DNA from: Collinsella sp.
GTDB lineage: Bacteria > Actinomycetota > Coriobacteriia > Coriobacteriales > Coriobacteriaceae
Length of the DNA: 5,858 nt
Assembly (NCBI GenBank): GCA_020025115.1
Contig: JAHHSP010000080.1
Span: 1 to 5,858 of the forward strand
Reading direction: 5' to 3'
Shown here: positions 4,801 through 5,858 of the stretch, piece after piece
Position numbering within the stretch: the stretch's first letter is position 1
Layout: each line of letters begins with the position of its first letter
Notes under the pieces: generated by a model
Told to the model about the DNA's origin: nothing
Databases searched by the model: none
What the model saw: only the letters and a program-made list of their open reading frames with translations
Translations under genes and position numbers: made by a program

Positions 4801-5858
4801 ATCTTCTCGAAGTTCTCGACATAGCGCTGGTCCGCGACGTCGATCGAACCACCGGCGGCAGAGCCCTTGCCGGCGCGAGCGATGATGTCGGCGAGATTGC
4901 CATAGTAGTTGTACCCGCCACGAGGACCGACCCAAACGCCGAAGTTGGAGCCGAGCTTGCGCACGAGCGCGCTCGAGGGCGTGAGCCCCTCGGGGAACTT
5001 GTTGTTGAACTGCCAGAAGCCCTCGGTGTTCACACCGCGCTCACCACCGACCGGGCCGTTGCGGCGTAAATCGTCGCCGGAGGCGAGCTGGTCCTCGGTC
5101 CGACGGTACTGGTTCCAGCCGTCGTCCACAACATAGGACTCCAGCGGGCGAACGCCCGTCTCGGACAGCTCCTTGTCAACGGCCTTGAAGGACTCGATGA
5201 TGTTCTCATCATCGATGAACATCATGTTGTCGAACCAGGAGTTGTACTGGATGCGGAAGTCGCTCGGCTTCGAGATCGAGTTGATGTATGCGAAGAAGTC
5301 GGACTGGATGACCTGGTTGTTGGAACCATCGGAATGGCTCGCACCGCTCACCGTCTGCCACGAGACGTACTTGCCGTCCTTGGTCAGCTGTCCATCGCGA
5401 GCAAAGTCGGTAAAGTTCTTGCCCGACCAGAAACGGGACAGTCCGGCCTTGGCGACCTCATCCGTCTCCTTGATCTGCGTGTCGGCGGCGGGGAACTCCG
5501 AGCCGAAGAACATGCCGTTGGCGTAGAAGGGCTGTCCGAGGTTGGCGCGCTGCATGGGCATCGCCACGACGCCCCCGTTGTCCGTCGGGATGGTCCACAT
5601 CTTGTCGTCATCGACGCCGGTCATGTCGATGTGCTCGCCATCGATGTACTTGATCCGGGCGTCCTTGTCGGCGGTTTTGAGCTCGATCCACTTGCGCATG
5701 AAGTGGTCGCCGTCGTACATGACGACCTTCTGCTCGATCACGGCGTTGTCATCCGTGCCGAACGCAAAAGGCTCGAAGGACAACGTGCCGAGCTTGCCGC
5801 TCTTGGCGGTGCCGTTGATCTCATGCTCGACGTTCTCGACCTTGGGCACGCCCTTCAC
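1824..5858 (-). CDS. LPXTG-anchored GH36-like glycoside hydrolase, multidomain, 5' end missing
   Basis: This is a secreted, wall-anchored glycosidase of clan GH-D, most like GH36 (alpha-galactosidase or alpha-N-acetylgalactosaminidase). It is open to the window edge, and its first visible codon is GTG inside the N-terminal beta-sandwich (MRKWIEL near residue 54), so the start and signal peptide lie outside. Residue numbers count from that edge. GH36 landmarks come in order: YVVDDGW (242-248), KFPEGL (287-292), FGVWVGP (306-312) and YWKWDG (365-370). Asp369 is the likely nucleophile, and Asp460 in QCVGDRG is a tentative acid/base. Then follow an Ig-like domain opening DTTAP (690-786), a LamG-like domain (787-930), a FIVAR-like helical segment (931-988), an F5/8 type C/CBM32-like domain from NLALNK (999-1160), a second FIVAR-like segment (1174-1245), Pro/Asp repeats (1252-1287), LPKTG (1311-1315), a membrane helix and KRRHG. 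The stop is TAA. The substrate is not settled; a CBM32-like domain would suit galactose or GalNAc-bearing host glycans (inference). Confidence 0.87.
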   Translation of the reverse strand: MKGVPKVENVEHEINGTAKSGKLGTLSFEPFAFGTDDNAVIEQKVVMYDGDHFMRKWIELKTADKDARIKYIDGEHIDMTGVDDDKMWTIPTDNGGVVAMPMQRANLGQPFYANGMFFGSEFPAADTQIKETDEVAKAGLSRFWSGKNFTDFARDGQLTKDGKYVSWQTVSGASHSDGSNNQVIQSDFFAYINSISKPSDFRIQYNSWFDNMMFIDDENIIESFKAVDKELSETGVRPLESYVVDDGWNQYRRTEDQLASGDDLRRNGPVGGERGVNTEGFWQFNNKFPEGLTPSSALVRKLGSNFGVWVGPRGGYNYYGNLADIIARAGKGSAAGGSIDVADQRYVENFEKMATDWMKQYGVNYWKWDGFADNAQYSAFAQGENVAGYDAGHQHMYGGPNGAFHTTDLWEKWIGLFEEVWKTADAEQIQDLWISLTCYLNPSPWYLQWSNSVWLQCVGDRGEVHGGAGNDKMNAMLTYRDACYYEFINTNQYQFPLANVYNHDPIYGKEGTGIDANSMDGEQFRNYMFMQGTRGTAFWELYYSDSIFNDEKYLINADFLEWEEGNFDMLRNAKWIGGDPASNAGLTSNPTVGTPGTQEAYGFSGFNVAGNEGIISMRNPANAPRTIEFNLDAAVGCTEPGIYKVVRDHVYTQGGNTAAAAPASIEQGAKVSMTLQPGETQVWHLSKDGDTTAPALSKLYAENNTTLRVQASEHVYGAQLEVTVNGEKVELSGDAVKAYADLKTFDITLPAAPADGASIEVKAVAGSDAAGNELAGSVSRKFHTDGVVVEVVGANSAALASASSSIEGSNGFAVTATVESVAPNTTLVSQGEEWSLAIDGEGKARFTVGDVVATSETKVSAAQSITGVRENNGMLKVYVGGEIEGNGYDAKNSVDHKVKEAPITLNTKAGIMSAAVYDRSLGYDEVPSSPLADLVTMVEGLKPSVSQDSWNNAKIDELLQAADEALKNGDPSAQMDAYKNLLAGYNKLVPGIGELKAENLALNKDVVARWTEDDGNAANSSDMPVSKAVDGTKNTSTQYGEFGRDNVAKSAYLQVDLGEVAQVDQINMVRYYADGRTYRNTTIVLSEDEKFDAKDTIVYNSDAENLNGFGEGADRAYPETAEGKCFNVKDGARARYVRVYMNGQDESKTTNHVVEIEVMGTRSVHLGDPYGVAELDELIARADAAIKSGSYTDGSLKALEKPLAAAKELSAKAHQEIEEQQFTLTFGEVAAVKSNLENALAGLELKPGVPEPPVDPENPVDPVPPVDPENPVDPVPPVNPENPGDTQGGSSVKPNPEQNKPGMGAQSGSSLPKTGDNSLFVVGGLALVAIGVSGAGAYLKRRHG
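1914..1928 (-). other. LPKTG sortase cleavage motif
   Basis: Codons CTC CCC AAA ACG GGC encode LPKTG at residues 1311-1315 of the visible hydrolase. A hydrophobic helix beginning LFVVGG and a KRRHG tail follow, completing the tripartite sorting signal for class A/housekeeping-type sortases. It predicts cleavage between Thr and Gly and covalent attachment to peptidoglycan. No sortase gene is in the window. Confidence 0.93.
1998..2105 (-). repeat. Three tandem 36-base units coding a Pro/Asp wall-spanning linker
   Basis: The minus strand holds three consecutive 36-base units in frame. Units 1 (2070-2105) and 2 (2034-2069) both encode PPVDPENPVDPV; unit 3 (1998-2033) has drifted to PPVNPENPGDTQ. 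The linker lies between the last FIVAR-like segment and LPKTG, where wall-anchored proteins commonly have an extended Pro-rich stretch that crosses the peptidoglycan. Near-identity of the first two units suggests recent duplication, and copy number may vary between strains. Confidence 0.85.

Noticed and set aside
1830..5069. Plus-strand open frame of 1079 codons opposite the glycoside hydrolase
   Set aside because: It is a codon-bias shadow: high-GC genes leave the antisense frame open. The translation is Val/Leu/Gly/His-rich with no domain, and the minus-strand frame carries clear conserved motifs over the same bases.
1..5858. CRISPR array, insertion sequence, tRNA, rRNA or attachment site
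   Set aside because: No regularly spaced direct repeats, transposase motifs, terminal inverted repeats or tRNA-like cloverleaf were found; the only tandem repeat is in-frame coding sequence.

Overview
The window looks like chromosomal DNA from a high-GC, monoderm, gut-type actinobacterium, most plausibly a Coriobacteriia member such as Collinsella. The basis is the G/C-biased third codon positions, a long modular LPXTG-anchored glycosidase, and a SipW/TasA-like gene pair. The taxon is an inference from style; no marker gene is present. All recognisable genes lie on the minus strand, so the order of transcription runs from high to low coordinates.

Region 1 (5858 down to 1824) is the 3' part of a very large secreted glycoside hydrolase gene. 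It enters the window already inside its N-terminal beta-sandwich, so the true start and signal peptide are off the right edge. The visible 1344 residues read: GH36-like (clan GH-D) catalytic module, Ig-like domain, LamG-like domain, helical FIVAR-like segment, F5/8 type C (CBM32-like) domain, second FIVAR-like segment, a Pro/Asp repeat linker, then LPKTG, a membrane helix and a basic tail. A strong rho-independent terminator (1761-1801) follows.

Region 2 (1436-1823) is a 388-base intergenic stretch. It holds that terminator, a GC-rich part with several inverted repeats and no convincing gene, an AT-rich promoter (1524-1552) with a palindrome over its -35 box, and a short leader whose last hairpin covers the presumed ribosome binding site of the next gene.

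Region 3 (1435 down to 80) is a two-gene operon: a SipW/ER-type signal peptidase I (Ser44/His83) followed 60 bases later by a TasA/camelysin-like secreted protein with a SipW-type signal peptide. A very stable GC hairpin at 11-37 may end the operon. The peptidase is presumably the dedicated processing enzyme for the TasA-like product, which would be a surface or fibre-forming protein. The glycosidase is a separate, sortase-anchored surface enzyme for alpha-galactoside or alpha-GalNAc glycans. Both transcription units therefore feed the cell surface, but the terminator and promoter between them argue that they are expressed independently.

The least expected points are a SipW-type peptidase whose usual Gly-Asp in the third conserved box reads Gly-Ile, a TasA-like protein with a Pro/Asp/Gly-rich linker between its N-terminal strand and its core and no tapA-like partner in view, and the structured intergenic block. 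No mobile element, CRISPR array, tRNA or rRNA was seen.
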